DNA from: Oscillospiraceae bacterium
GTDB lineage: Bacteria; Bacillota; Clostridia; Oscillospirales; Acutalibacteraceae
Length of the DNA stretch: 46,270 bases
NCBI GenBank assembly: GCA_015065445.1
Contig: SVQF01000005.1
Coordinates: 1-46,270 of the forward strand
Reading direction: 5' to 3'
In this document: positions 24,601-32,474 of the stretch, piece by piece
Numbering within the stretch: position 1 is the first letter of the stretch
How the letters are laid out: every line of letters begins with the position of its first letter
Position numbers and translations under genes: made by a program
The notes under the pieces: generated by a model
What the model was told of the DNA's origin: nothing
Databases searched by the model: none
Seen by the model: the letters and a program-made list of their open reading frames with translations, nothing else

Positions 24601-25352
24601 CTACGTTCAACGCTCTTATGCAGGAGTATGTGTACATTGACAGGTGTATGGGCAATATGCTTGACCTCACAGAGTGTATGCAGATAATGGAAAACTGCAA
24701 GGTCGGCGACAAAACAGACATCGAAAAGCAGCTTACCAAAAAGTATGCCGAGATTGAAGACCGTTTCTTCTCCGACCCTGCCACCGTCGAAAAGACCAAA
24801 GAGGATAAAATCCTGCTTGACTTCTACTTCGACTGGCTGTACCGTCACCACAGATATTCAGAGATTAAAAAACATCCTCTGCCGCATCTTGAGGCTAAGG
24901 AAGGCTACGAGTACTACACAGCACTTCACTGCTTAAAACTCGGCAGACAGAGCCAGGCAATTGAGCATATCACAACATACCTCGGCTACATCATAAGCAA
25001 AAACGGCAAGACCGATTTGCTCAAGGAAAAGCGTATGTACGATTATCTCAAACCATTTGTACTCGGCTCAATCAGATATAATTTCATCAAACACCTTTAC
25101 GAAAACAAAAAGTACGACGAAATTATGTTGCTCGACTTTTCAATCCTCAAACGTGACCCGCTCACAGTTTACTATCAGATGAAAGTTTATAACGAGCGTG
25201 GCGAGTACGAAAAGGCTGCGGAACTTTACAACAAGTTCATAGAAAGTCCCGCAGGCTCAAAAAGTGTTTTCAAAATATTTGTAAAAAATGTATTTACAAA
25301 TAAAGTAGAAATAGAGTATAATTATTCTGTTGAAAATCTTAATGATAATTAA
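21621..25352 (+). CDS. Large multidomain envelope-polymer transferase (glycerophosphotransferase plus putative GT)
   Basis: The 1243-residue protein starts with a complete Glyphos_transf domain (about 1-405: WHGTPLKGLG, ILYAPTFRSEL, TDYSSVFFDYLCTKRP). A second block at about 420-600 opens with a Rossmann-like strand SILIHIGTKMGKGAIAKS. A third block at about 610-930 looks like a further GT-B unit (KILFIAGYDSTNYVF... and DYDAMITMWSTAYIDAMAMN near 850). The tail (about 950-1243) is helical and TPR-like. No TM segment is seen. A GAGGAG site precedes the ATG, 18 bases after copy 2. The fusion suggests one protein that adds glycerol phosphate and a second sugar, perhaps the CMP-activated acid made by the next three genes. 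The second activity is inferred from context. Confidence 0.85.
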   Translation: MNTKRFVKKGKKFVKQNFVKKPRKLTYVKYFKECKTEPKTVLYQAYSNKILAGNPFAIFSYLIDNPDYSDFKHIWIIKDEAILEYPDVAKYANHDRVRFVIDGTPEAIKALCTAQYLVNNAAFPSYYIKKDDQIYINTWHGTPLKGLGKFDKSSNRRPIMSAQRNFLCADYLVMPNKYTTDILMEHYDVENAFRGNIIEEGYPRIDLVANTDREEMLRRLEEKAGTSLEGKKIILYAPTFRSELSYAKKHIDNSNEICEYIEHIVDNMPDNYVMFFKAHSNLIAYFKENSNITDLFLFDDFETNKVLSVADVLITDYSSVFFDYLCTKRPIIFFTYDRAKYEGERGFLFPLDELPGRLCDTEKEVVESLEQINAGEYNYDEKYRTFLDKFAYKDDGGSTKRVVDIIFGGKKTSTVYKIESEKKSILIHIGTKMGKGAIAKSVIEYLRNIDRDKYNVFVFGNYTEKNRMLFESVCPGIRYITHVPPTSYTVPEAFAKKLIGENSAEFYKREYRRNLGFCEFDEIVNFCAHMPVYRRMLETQTAAEKTFYLDETHYSKSLVNELCKANYKKIVILNEGGITDSFSDDRIEVQNVNPQEYNIINDIMNLNMPLKILFIAGYDSTNYVFVNLLKELEKRGHIYKLLIRDVDDDVNNIMFEGNPNIVSINSFNYDSLDEYDFVVSSPIKFRRFVRLYKEIRKRNLFIYTFSTLFSSITMRVEGDAVITIGENKFREFKTNFLKYNMVAAGNPQYDSLVENRKGKITNDQIKKILFVEQGAYPCGDKGKKQLADLLINMAEMNPEKEIHIKPRYLLDSSAKSIHTVSEHLYNYFDHVPKNLVLINENFILEDILGDYDAMITMWSTAYIDAMAMNMPLMLIGGFDSDDVFDIRTNRVKDAYDELAGSGVLVDFRDLMDKPLEFRYVDEEFKKKEFVNNDEPCSPHIVDLFETVNQKLIIPNKRYAGFFEVGYEDYPKLLDNITLYDVDDEEYAEWQKKYATFNALMQEYVYIDRCMGNMLDLTECMQIMENCKVGDKTDIEKQLTKKYAEIEDRFFSDPATVEKTKEDKILLDFYFDWLYRHHRYSEIKKHPLPHLEAKEGYEYYTALHCLKLGRQSQAIEHITTYLGYIISKNGKTDLLKEKRMYDYLKPFVLGSIRYNFIKHLYENKKYDEIMLLDFSILKRDPLTVYYQMKVYNERGEYEKAAELYNKFIESPAGSKSVFKIFVKNVFTNKVEIEYNYSVENLNDN

Positions 25353-25366
25353 AAGGAGATAAATGT

Positions 25367-26230
25367 ATGAAAAAACCAAGAGTTATAGCTGAAATCGGCT
25401 GCAATCATAAGGGCGATATGGAAATTGCCAAAAAGCTTATTGATGTTGCAAAGAATTACTGCAACGCCGACGTAGTTAAATTCCAGAAGCGTGACATTCA
25501 GACATGGGTTGACAGATATCCCGAGCTTTACAATGCTCCTCATCCAAACCCGATTAATGCTTACGGTCACACTTACAGAGAGCACAGAGAGGCTCTTGAG
25601 TTCACAAAAGAGCAGAACAGAGAACTCAAGGAATACTGCGAAAGCATCGGTATTGTATGGAGCACATCTGTATGGGATATGGTTTCTGCACAGCAGATTG
25701 CAGACCTCAAGCCAGAGCTTATCAAAATTCCTTCTGCCTGCAACACCAACCTCGAAATGCTCGAGTGGCTTTGCGACAACTACGACGGCGAAATCCATAT
25801 TTCAACAGGTATGACCACGGGCAAAGAGACCGACGATATTGTTGAACTCTTTGAAAGAAAAGGCAGAAACAAGGACCTCGTTCTTTACAACTGCACATCG
25901 GGCTACCCCGTACCGTTCAAAGACGTATGTCTTCTTGAAATCCGCAACCTTCAGGAAAAGTACGGCGACAGAGTTAAGGAAATTGGTTTCTCAGGTCACC
26001 ACCTCGGTATTGCAGTAGACGTTGCTGCTTACACTCTCGGTGCAACAACTGTTGAAAGACACTACACTCTCGACAGAACCTGGAAGGGTACCGACCACGC
26101 TGCTTCACTCGAACCCGAAGGACTCCGCAAACTCGTTCGTGACCTCAACGCTGTTCACGAAGCTCTCAACTACAAAGCAGTAGAGGTTCTTGACATCGAG
26201 GAAGTTCAGAGAAAGAAGTTAAAGTGGTAA
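25367..26230 (+). CDS. NeuB-family nonulosonic acid synthase lacking the SAF domain
   Basis: The 287-residue protein has the NeuB TIM-barrel motifs EIGCNHKGD, VKFQKRDIQTW, STSVWD, KIPSACNTN, ISTGM and HYTLDRTWKGTDHAASLEP. It should condense phosphoenolpyruvate with a hexose- or hexosamine-type aldose to give a nine-carbon (or related) 2-keto-acid. Bacterial NeuB enzymes are about 345 residues with a C-terminal antifreeze-like SAF domain that completes the partner's active site; here the protein stops right after the barrel (EEVQRKKLKW). Together with a KdsC-like phosphatase, this points to a phosphorylated intermediate, as in Kdn, Kdo or animal sialic acid synthesis, rather than classic bacterial Neu5Ac. 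AAGGAG site; 14-base gap from the previous gene. Confidence 0.88.
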   Translation: MKKPRVIAEIGCNHKGDMEIAKKLIDVAKNYCNADVVKFQKRDIQTWVDRYPELYNAPHPNPINAYGHTYREHREALEFTKEQNRELKEYCESIGIVWSTSVWDMVSAQQIADLKPELIKIPSACNTNLEMLEWLCDNYDGEIHISTGMTTGKETDDIVELFERKGRNKDLVLYNCTSGYPVPFKDVCLLEIRNLQEKYGDRVKEIGFSGHHLGIAVDVAAYTLGATTVERHYTLDRTWKGTDHAASLEPEGLRKLVRDLNAVHEALNYKAVEVLDIEEVQRKKLKW

Positions 26231-26244
26231 TAAGGAGAACTCCT

Positions 26245-26928
26245 ATGGCAAACAAAAATGTCGCTTTTATCCCCGTAAGGGGCGGAAGCAAGTCCATTCC
26301 GTTTAAGAACATTAAGCCAATCGCAGGCAAGCCTCTTGTTCTCTGGACAATCGAGGCTGCCGCAAAGTGCAAGTCAATCGACAAGGTTTATGTTTCAACC
26401 GACTCCGACAGGATTAAGGAAGTTGCTGCAACTTATTCGGGCGAGGGCAAAGAAAAAGTTGAGGTTATCTCACGCAGTGCCGAAACTGCAAACGACACTG
26501 CCTCAACCGAGTCTGCAATGCTCGAATTTGCAAACAATTACGATTTTGAAAACATCGTGCTTGTACAGGCTACCAGCCCGCTCCTCACTGCCGAGGACAT
26601 TCAGAAGGGCTTTGATAAGTACGACGATTTTGACAGTATTATTTCGCTTGTTGAACAAAAGCGTTTTATCTGGGAAGAGGACGAAAACGGCGGCGTAAAA
26701 TCCGCAAATTACGACCACTTCCACCGTCCGAGACGGCAGGAGTTTGACGGTTATCTTGTTGAAAACGGTGCGTTTTACATAACTTCAAAAGAACGTCTGC
26801 TCGAAACAGGCAACAGACTTTCGGGCAAAATCGGTGCCGTTGTTATGCCCGAGGAGACTTATTTTGAAATTGACGAGCCGTCAGACTGGATTATTATTGA
26901 AAATTTACTTAATGCAAAGCAGGATTAA
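26245..26928 (+). CDS. CMP-nonulosonic acid synthetase (NeuA-like cytidylyltransferase)
   Basis: The ATG at 26245 follows an AAGGAG site and gives 228 residues beginning MANKNVAFIPVRGGSKSIPFKNIK, the CTP-binding signature of acylneuraminate cytidylyltransferases; an upstream in-frame ATG (26224) lies inside the neuB stop region. Other family segments are PLVLWTIEAA, VSTDSDRIKEVA, QATSPLLTAEDI and NGAFYITSKE. It should activate the acid made by the preceding synthase as its CMP derivative for transfer to the envelope polymer. The substrate could be Kdn, sialic acid, Kdo or a relative; sequence alone does not decide. Confidence 0.92.
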   Translation: MANKNVAFIPVRGGSKSIPFKNIKPIAGKPLVLWTIEAAAKCKSIDKVYVSTDSDRIKEVAATYSGEGKEKVEVISRSAETANDTASTESAMLEFANNYDFENIVLVQATSPLLTAEDIQKGFDKYDDFDSIISLVEQKRFIWEEDENGGVKSANYDHFHRPRRQEFDGYLVENGAFYITSKERLLETGNRLSGKIGAVVMPEETYFEIDEPSDWIIIENLLNAKQD

Positions 26929-26930
26929 TT

Positions 26931-27413
26931 ATGCCAAAAATTAAGTTGTTTATTACCGACTGCGACGGTTGTATGACCGACGGCGGTATGTATTATGACA
27001 ATCTCGGCAACGAGTGGAAAAAGTTTAACGCCCGTGACGGTATGGGATTCGAGATGCTCAGAAACAGCGGCGTTCTCACAGGTATAATCAGCAGCGAAAA
27101 CACACCGCTGCTCGAACGCAGGGCAACAAAGCTTAAAATCGACGAGTTCCACCAGGGTGCAAAAAATAAACCCGAAGTGCTTGCGGAAATTTTACAGCGT
27201 ACGGGTATTGATTACAGCGAGGTTGCTTACCTCGGCGACGATATCAACGACCTTAAAATGATGGATTTGGTAGGTCTTACCTTCTGCCCAAACGACGCTA
27301 TGAAGCAGATTCAGCCAAAGGTTGACGTTGTGCTTAACAAAAAAGGCGGCGAGGGTGCAGTACGTGAGGCAGCTGAATATGTTATCGAATTAAACGAAAA
27401 GGCTGACGCATAA
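26931..27413 (+). CDS. KdsC-like HAD phosphatase (nonulosonate or Kdo phosphate)
   Basis: The 160-residue HAD phosphatase has the nucleophile motif DCDGCMTDG (D11, D13), the motif II serine in GIISSEN and the GDDINDLKMM acidic pair. This is the KdsC/YrbI branch, which dephosphorylates Kdo 8-phosphate, N-acetylneuraminate 9-phosphate or Kdn 9-phosphate. It starts 3 bases after neuA's stop and ends the operon. Pairing a KdsC-type enzyme with a NeuB-type synthase supports a phosphorylated aldose substrate, such as mannose 6-phosphate or an N-acylmannosamine phosphate. Confidence 0.9.
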   Translation: MPKIKLFITDCDGCMTDGGMYYDNLGNEWKKFNARDGMGFEMLRNSGVLTGIISSENTPLLERRATKLKIDEFHQGAKNKPEVLAEILQRTGIDYSEVAYLGDDINDLKMMDLVGLTFCPNDAMKQIQPKVDVVLNKKGGEGAVREAAEYVIELNEKADA

Positions 27414-27425
27414 GCGTCAGTCTTT
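27403..27425 (+). terminator. Terminator overlapping the KdsC-like stop codon
   Basis: CTGACGC / GCGTCAG stem with loop ATAA, where the TAA stop codon forms the loop, then TCTTTT. Ribosomes finishing the gene would cover the hairpin. Confidence 0.75.
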
Positions 27426-27454
27426 TGACTTGTGAAGTTGAGTAATTAAACTCA

Positions 27455-28396
27455 TTATACATTGTTCCGTTTCATAACATCTTTTGCGATGTAGATGGGA
27501 CGGTTTTTTACTTGCTGATAAATTTTGGCAATATACTCGCCGATTATGCCGAGTATCACAAGCGTTATACCCGCAAAGAATGTTATCAGTATTACAAGCT
27601 GAGTAAAGCCGTCAACGTTGATGTGTGACGTGATTTTTCTGATTATAGTTATAATAAGATATATTACCGAAAAAGCTGTTGCTGCCGAGCCGAGATAAAT
27701 TGCGAGTTTGAGCGGTGCGGTTGAAAATGCGATTATGCCCGATATTGCATATCGCAAAAGCTTTACAAAACTCCACTTCGTTTCGCCGCTGTTTCGCTCG
27801 TCAGCTCTGTATTCCATATAGTGAACGTTAAAACCTACCCAACTGAATATACCCTTTGAAAAACGGTGATACTCGCCGAGGGACAGTATTGCGTCACGCA
27901 CCTTTGTGTTGAACAGTCTGAAATCGCTTGCACCGTTTTTAAACTCCGTTTCGGTCAGCGTGTTCATCACCTTGTAAAATGCCGATTTCATACCGCTCAT
28001 CATTTTGCCTTCGCTTCGCACGTTCTGGTAAGCACATACACAGTCGAAGTCACGGTTTGAAATAATAAATCTGTACATTTCGAGTGCGGTTGCGGGGCTC
28101 TGCTGCAGGTCGGCGTCGATTATGCAGATGTGCTTGCCGCTTGCGTTTTGCAGTCCTGCATAAATAGCACTCTCTTTGCCGAAATTACGTGAAAAATCAA
28201 TCACGCTGATGTTTCTTTCGGTGTGAGTGTTATAAAGTTCTTTCAGCCTTTCGCCCGTTCTGTCGGTGCTGCCGTCGTTTACAAAAATGTATTCGTAGCG
28301 TATGCCCGACGGTGCAAAAACTTTTTCGCTCTCTTCAAAAAATTTTACAACGTTGCCCTGCTCGTTGTAGCAGGGGATAACAAGTGATAAATCCAT
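27455..28396 (-). CDS. GT2 polyprenyl-phosphate glycosyltransferase (DPM1/GtrB type)
   Basis: The 313-residue protein has a GT2 catalytic domain (SLVIPCYNEQGN, VNDGSTDRTG, IDADLQQSP, with the metal-binding DAD) and a C-terminal pair of TM helices (about 230-300), as in GtrB, DPM1-like and ArnC enzymes. These attach a sugar from a nucleotide donor to undecaprenyl phosphate at the inner membrane face for later use outside the cell. A partner flippase and GT-C transferase are not in the window. It faces the polymer operon convergently and shares the intergenic control region with htpG. A weak AAAAGGA site lies upstream. Confidence 0.93.
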   Translation of the reverse strand: MDLSLVIPCYNEQGNVVKFFEESEKVFAPSGIRYEYIFVNDGSTDRTGERLKELYNTHTERNISVIDFSRNFGKESAIYAGLQNASGKHICIIDADLQQSPATALEMYRFIISNRDFDCVCAYQNVRSEGKMMSGMKSAFYKVMNTLTETEFKNGASDFRLFNTKVRDAILSLGEYHRFSKGIFSWVGFNVHYMEYRADERNSGETKWSFVKLLRYAISGIIAFSTAPLKLAIYLGSAATAFSVIYLIITIIRKITSHINVDGFTQLVILITFFAGITLVILGIIGEYIAKIYQQVKNRPIYIAKDVMKRNNV

Positions 28397-28426
28397 TTTT
28401 TATCAATCCTTTTAAAATGTAATACC

Positions 28427-28455
28427 AATATAACATATATTTGTTAAAAATTCAA
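28427..28455 (-). promoter_or_regulatory. Promoter of the GT2 gene
   Basis: Minus-strand TTGAAT (28455-28450), 17-base spacer, TATATT (28432-28427). Confidence 0.65.
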
Positions 28456-28467
28456 TCAATAATACTA

Positions 28468-28495
28468 TTGACAAATGGAAAATAAAGGATATAAT
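28468..28495 (+). promoter_or_regulatory. Promoter of htpG
   Basis: TTGACA (28468-28473), 16-base spacer, TATAAT (28490-28495), with the CIRCE element at the start point. Confidence 0.82.
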
Positions 28496-28499
28496 ATAA

Positions 28500-28526
28500 T
28501 TAGCACTCGAAAGGCAAGAGTGCTAA
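28500..28526 (+). promoter_or_regulatory. CIRCE operator (HrcA binding site)
   Basis: TTAGCACTC-N9-GAGTGCTAA is a perfect match to the consensus CIRCE inverted repeat bound by the heat-shock repressor HrcA. It covers the predicted htpG start point. Confidence 0.96.
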
Positions 28527-28559
28527 TTTGTTGAATATTTTTAAATGAAGGTGATCATT

Positions 28560-30434
28560 TTGAGAAAAAAACAGTTTAAAGCAGAATCAAAAAAACTCCT
28601 TGATATGATGATAAATTCGATTTACACCCACAAGGAAATCTTTTTAAGAGAGCTTATTTCTAACGCAAGCGACGCAACGGACAAACTCTATTTTAAGTCG
28701 CTTACGGATACCAGTATCGCTACCGATAAACTTGCAATCCGCATTGACCTCGACAAAGACGCACGCACGGTTACAATTTCGGACAGCGGTATCGGTATGA
28801 CTCCCGAAGAACTCGAAAAGAACCTCGGCACAATCGCAAAGTCCGACTCCCTCAATTTCAAAAACGAAAACGAGGGCGACGAGAATATGGAAAACATCGA
28901 GGTTATCGGTCAGTTCGGCGTAGGCTTTTATTCGTCGTTTATGGTTGCCGATAAGGTCGAAGTTGTTTCAAAGGCTCTCGGTTGTGACGAGGCTGCAAAA
29001 TGGGTGAGCGAAGGTGCGGACGGCTACACAATTGAACCCTGCGAAAAAGATTCAGTCGGCACGGTAATTACCCTGCACATCAAAGACGACACCGAAAACG
29101 ACAACTATTCGCAGTACCTCGAGCAGTACAAAATTCAGGAACTCGTTAAAAAGTACAGTGACTACATCCGCTACCCGATTGTTATGGAAATGACTTCGCA
29201 GGTACCCGACCCCGAAAAAGAGGGTGAATACATCACCGAAGTTAACGACGAGGTGCTTAACTCACAGGTACCGCTCTGGCGTAAGAGCAAGAGCGAAATC
29301 AAGGACGAGGACTACAACGAATTCTATAAGCAGAAATTCTATGATTATACCGACCCCGCACTCGTAATTCACTCAAAGACCGAAGGTCAGGCAACTTTTG
29401 ACGCACTTATGTTTGTGCCGCAGAACGCACCTTTCGACTTTTACTCAAAGGAGTACGAAAAAGGACTTCAGCTTTACTCAAACGGCGTGCTGATTATGGA
29501 TAAGTGCGGCGACCTGCTGCCCGATTATTTCAGCTTTGTAAAGGGACTTGTTGACAGTGCCGACCTTTCGCTTAACATCTCACGTGAGATTCTGCAGCAC
29601 GACCACCAGCTTAAAATAATTGCAAAGGCAATCGACAAAAAAATTAAGTCAGAACTCACAAAACTTCTTCGTAAAGAGCGTGAAAAGTACGAAAAAATCT
29701 GGGAAACTTTTGGCGTTCAGATAAAGTGGGGAGTTTATGCCGACTACGGTATGAACAAGGACGGACTCAAAGATTTGCTTCTGTTCAAATCCTCAAACGG
29801 CGGCTGGGCAACTCTTAAAGAATACCGTGACCGCATGGCTGACTCGCAGGATAACATCTACTATGCCTGCGGTGAAACTGCAGAAAAGATTGCACTTCTT
29901 CCGCAGTGCGAGGCTGTTAAGGAAAAGGGCTACGAAGTACTTTACTTCACCGACGACGTTGACGAATTTGCAATTCAGATGCTTATGGAATACGACGGCA
30001 AGCACTTTGCAAATATCCTCAAAGATGACTTTGACCTCTCCACAGACGCCGAAAAAGAGGCAATGCAAAAACAGAACGAGAATTCAAAAGAGTGGCTCGG
30101 TAAAATGAAAGACCTCCTCGGCGACGAGGTAACGGCAGTTAAACTCACAAACAAACTCGGTTCGCACGCTGTGTCGCTTGCCGCAGAGGGTTACGTGAGT
30201 CTTGAAATGGCTAAGGTTCTTTCACAGATGCCGGGAGCAAACGACCAGATGAAAGCACAGCTTGTACTCGAAATCAGCTCGTCGCACCCGATTGCCGAAA
30301 AACTCGCAAATGCCGACGAGGCAACGCTTGAAAAATACACAAAAATCCTTTACAATCAGGCACGCCTGATAGCAGGACTTTCGGTTGAAAATCCGACCGA
30401 ACTTGCCGACAGCATCGCCGATTTAATGGTATAA
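28560..30434 (+). CDS. htpG: Molecular chaperone HtpG (Hsp90)
   Basis: I choose the TTG at 28560 (624 residues, reading MRKKQFKAESKKLLDMM): GAAGGTGA lies six bases upstream, whereas the ATG at 28545 would place that site inside the gene and has none of its own. The ATP-binding GHKL domain carries LRELISNASDA (helix with catalytic Glu and Asn), ISDSGIGMT and GQFGVGFYS. The middle domain and the C-terminal dimerisation domain follow, with normal Hsp90 length. It refolds stress-damaged proteins in the cytosol. HrcA control through CIRCE means heat induction; in Bacillus subtilis htpG is not under CIRCE, so this wiring differs from that model. Confidence 0.97.
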   Translation: MRKKQFKAESKKLLDMMINSIYTHKEIFLRELISNASDATDKLYFKSLTDTSIATDKLAIRIDLDKDARTVTISDSGIGMTPEELEKNLGTIAKSDSLNFKNENEGDENMENIEVIGQFGVGFYSSFMVADKVEVVSKALGCDEAAKWVSEGADGYTIEPCEKDSVGTVITLHIKDDTENDNYSQYLEQYKIQELVKKYSDYIRYPIVMEMTSQVPDPEKEGEYITEVNDEVLNSQVPLWRKSKSEIKDEDYNEFYKQKFYDYTDPALVIHSKTEGQATFDALMFVPQNAPFDFYSKEYEKGLQLYSNGVLIMDKCGDLLPDYFSFVKGLVDSADLSLNISREILQHDHQLKIIAKAIDKKIKSELTKLLRKEREKYEKIWETFGVQIKWGVYADYGMNKDGLKDLLLFKSSNGGWATLKEYRDRMADSQDNIYYACGETAEKIALLPQCEAVKEKGYEVLYFTDDVDEFAIQMLMEYDGKHFANILKDDFDLSTDAEKEAMQKQNENSKEWLGKMKDLLGDEVTAVKLTNKLGSHAVSLAAEGYVSLEMAKVLSQMPGANDQMKAQLVLEISSSHPIAEKLANADEATLEKYTKILYNQARLIAGLSVENPTELADSIADLMV

Positions 30435-30444
30435 CCGCAACTGA

Positions 30445-30480
30445 AAAAAGACTTGTTCACACCTGTGAACAAGTCTTTTT
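30445..30480. terminator. Bidirectional rho-independent terminator
   Basis: A perfect 17-bp inverted repeat (AAAAAGACTTGTTCACA and its complement) around a 2-base centre, between the converging htpG and the gene at 30482. Confidence 0.93.
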
Positions 30481-30481
30481 A

Positions 30482-31069
30482 TTATTGTTGTTTGTTAAGC
30501 ATCATCAGCGTTTGGACGTAACCTGTTGAGGCAAACATCTTCTGGTACGTAACAACAAAGCCTTTTTCTTTCATCCTGTCAATCAGGCGGCGACTGAGTG
30601 TGTCGTACATAAGATTGAAGTCGTACTTGTACGACAGTGCGATTGCCTCGTCAATGAGCTTAAACAGTTCTTCGTCGTGTTCTTTGGCGGCAAACACCGT
30701 CATAACCTTCAGCCTTTTGTTGCGGGGTGCAATAAGGTGGATTAAATACGCAAGGTTGCCACGGTAATAAAAGATTGCGGGTGCGGATTTAAACTTCTTC
30801 ATTCGTTTTGCACCCTTGCCGCTGAATTTGTGCGATGAGCGGCGGGGACTCGCAACAACAAGCAAAACATCAAAGTTCTCGTCAGTCAGCAGAAAGTCGC
30901 CTCTTTGAAGCCAGCGTGGAATATTGTAACGCAGGTAGGCGTTAATAAACTCTTCTCGCTCGCTGCTGTCGGGACACAAGAACTTAAAAAACTTGCGTTG
31001 AGTCATTTTTGGTGCAAGAATATCACTGAGCTTTTTTATGTCTTTTTCACTCAGATTTTTAAGACGCAT
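30482..31069 (-). CDS. Uncharacterised protein, possibly GNAT-like
   Basis: The 195-residue cytoplasmic protein is basic, with a helical first third and a likely alpha/beta second part (LAYLIHLIAPRNKRLKVMTVFAAKEH, then a helix and a YDTLSRRLIDRMKEKGF segment). The last pattern resembles the end of GNAT acetyltransferase domains, but the acetyl-CoA loop (R/QxxGxG/A) is not evident, so I leave the function open. Its start overlaps the end of the MATE gene by 11 bases, so it is translated with it as the last gene of the rsmA-MATE operon. Confidence 0.8.
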   Translation of the reverse strand: MRLKNLSEKDIKKLSDILAPKMTQRKFFKFLCPDSSEREEFINAYLRYNIPRWLQRGDFLLTDENFDVLLVVASPRRSSHKFSGKGAKRMKKFKSAPAIFYYRGNLAYLIHLIAPRNKRLKVMTVFAAKEHDEELFKLIDEAIALSYKYDFNLMYDTLSRRLIDRMKEKGFVVTYQKMFASTGYVQTLMMLNKQQ

Positions 31070-32474
31070 TGTTGTTTTCTCCTGTGGTGGTTTGCTGTTT
31101 TTCGAGTTTTTTTATAAGAAGTCTGAGCATAATAATGCTCATAATAATACATACGTAATCAGCAGCGGGCTGAGCCCAGATAATGCCTTCGAGTCCGATT
31201 ATGTTATCCATTATAAACAAAAGCGGCAAGTAAATAAGCCCCTGCCTGCCCACTGCGAGCATAAGCGACTGAAAGCCCTTGCCCATTCCCTGAAACGAAA
31301 AGTTAATAATAAACATAATTCCAAGGAACACGCCCGAACTCATAAGAGCCGTCAACATCTTGACGCCGTAATCAATTACTTCGCCGTTATCAATAAACAT
31401 ACCGATAACCTGCCTGCGGAAGAAAATATAGAACGCCGTCATTACAGCACCTATGATTATGTTGCACATCATACTGAAACGTATGCTGTTTTTCATTCGT
31501 GTATAGTTTTTTGCACCGTAGCAATAGCCTACAAGCGGCTGAATACCCTGTGCAAGTCCGAGCTGCAGCATTACAACAAGCATATTAGCCTTCATTGCAA
31601 CGCCCATAGCGGCAACGGCTGTGTCGCCGTAGTGCGATAAAAACATATTTATTACAATATTGGAAACGCTCATCAGCAGGTTGTTGAGTGCAGCGGGCAT
31701 ACCGACATTTATAACGCCCCTTGCAATTCCGCCTCCTGCGGAAAAACGTTTTGGCGTGATTGATAAAATTGATTTTCCTTTAAGAAAGTATATAAGAAAG
31801 AACAAAACGCTTACAACGTTACCAAGTACTGTTGCTATTGCAGCACCCGCAACACCCATATTAAGTCCGAACGGGAGCTTAAAAAAGAATAATTTGTCGC
31901 CTGTGCCGAGAATAAATATCGGGTCAAGCACAATGTTTGTAAGCTGACCTATAATCATGCCCGTAACCGACGCTTTTGCAGCTCCTTCGCCACGGATTAA
32001 GTTGCCTACCGTTATTGCAGTTACAACAAAAGGAGCACCGAGCGATACCCACATAAGATAGTCGCTTGCAAAATCAATGCTTGCGTCTGACGCACCTATC
32101 ATATACAGCAGCGGGCGTTTAAGTACAAGAAAAACCGTGCCGAGTAAAACGCCTGCGGCAATTCCGCCGTAAATACAGAAGGCGGAAATCGTTTTTATTC
32201 TGTCACGTTTGCCCTCGCCGAGTGAACGGCTGACAAACGCACATCCTCCAACGCCGAAAAGGTTGCCCACTGCGATAAACAGCAAAAACAGCGGCATAGA
32301 AAGCGAAACGGCAGAAACCTGATTTGCGTTGCCTGTCTGGCCGACAAAAAATGTGTCGGCAAGGTTGTAAACTATATTTATCAGCATACCGAGCATACTC
32401 GGCAGGGCAAGTGCCGCCACCGCTTTTGGCACGGTATACTCGCTGAAAACAAGTGTGTTGTCTTTTTGTGCCAT
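31059..32474 (-). CDS. MATE family efflux transporter
   Basis: The 471-residue protein has about 12 hydrophobic helices and MATE signatures: LPSMLGMLINIVYNLADTFFVGQ at the N-terminus, continuing with ANQVSAVSLSMP, and a second half-repeat with GMPAALNNLLMSVSNIV and FLSHYGDTAVAAMGVA. It fits the MepA-like branch of drug/sodium or proton antiporters. The start codon overlaps the rsmA stop (TAATG), so it is translationally coupled to a rRNA methylase gene. A link between the two, such as protection from ribosome-targeting drugs, is only suggestive. Confidence 0.94.
   Translation of the reverse strand: MAQKDNTLVFSEYTVPKAVAALALPSMLGMLINIVYNLADTFFVGQTGNANQVSAVSLSMPLFLLFIAVGNLFGVGGCAFVSRSLGEGKRDRIKTISAFCIYGGIAAGVLLGTVFLVLKRPLLYMIGASDASIDFASDYLMWVSLGAPFVVTAITVGNLIRGEGAAKASVTGMIIGQLTNIVLDPIFILGTGDKLFFFKLPFGLNMGVAGAAIATVLGNVVSVLFFLIYFLKGKSILSITPKRFSAGGGIARGVINVGMPAALNNLLMSVSNIVINMFLSHYGDTAVAAMGVAMKANMLVVMLQLGLAQGIQPLVGYCYGAKNYTRMKNSIRFSMMCNIIIGAVMTAFYIFFRRQVIGMFIDNGEVIDYGVKMLTALMSSGVFLGIMFIINFSFQGMGKGFQSLMLAVGRQGLIYLPLLFIMDNIIGLEGIIWAQPAADYVCIIMSIIMLRLLIKKLEKQQTTTGENNNAS

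Noticed and set aside
23751-24851. 366-codon minus-strand frame inside the large transferase gene
   Set aside because: It mirrors the codon pattern of the sense gene, lacks a ribosome site or promoter, and the sense frame has clear family motifs.
28468-28526. CIRCE controlling the divergent GT2 gene as well
   Set aside because: The GT2 promoter boxes lie at 28427-28455, outside the operator, so direct repression is not indicated.
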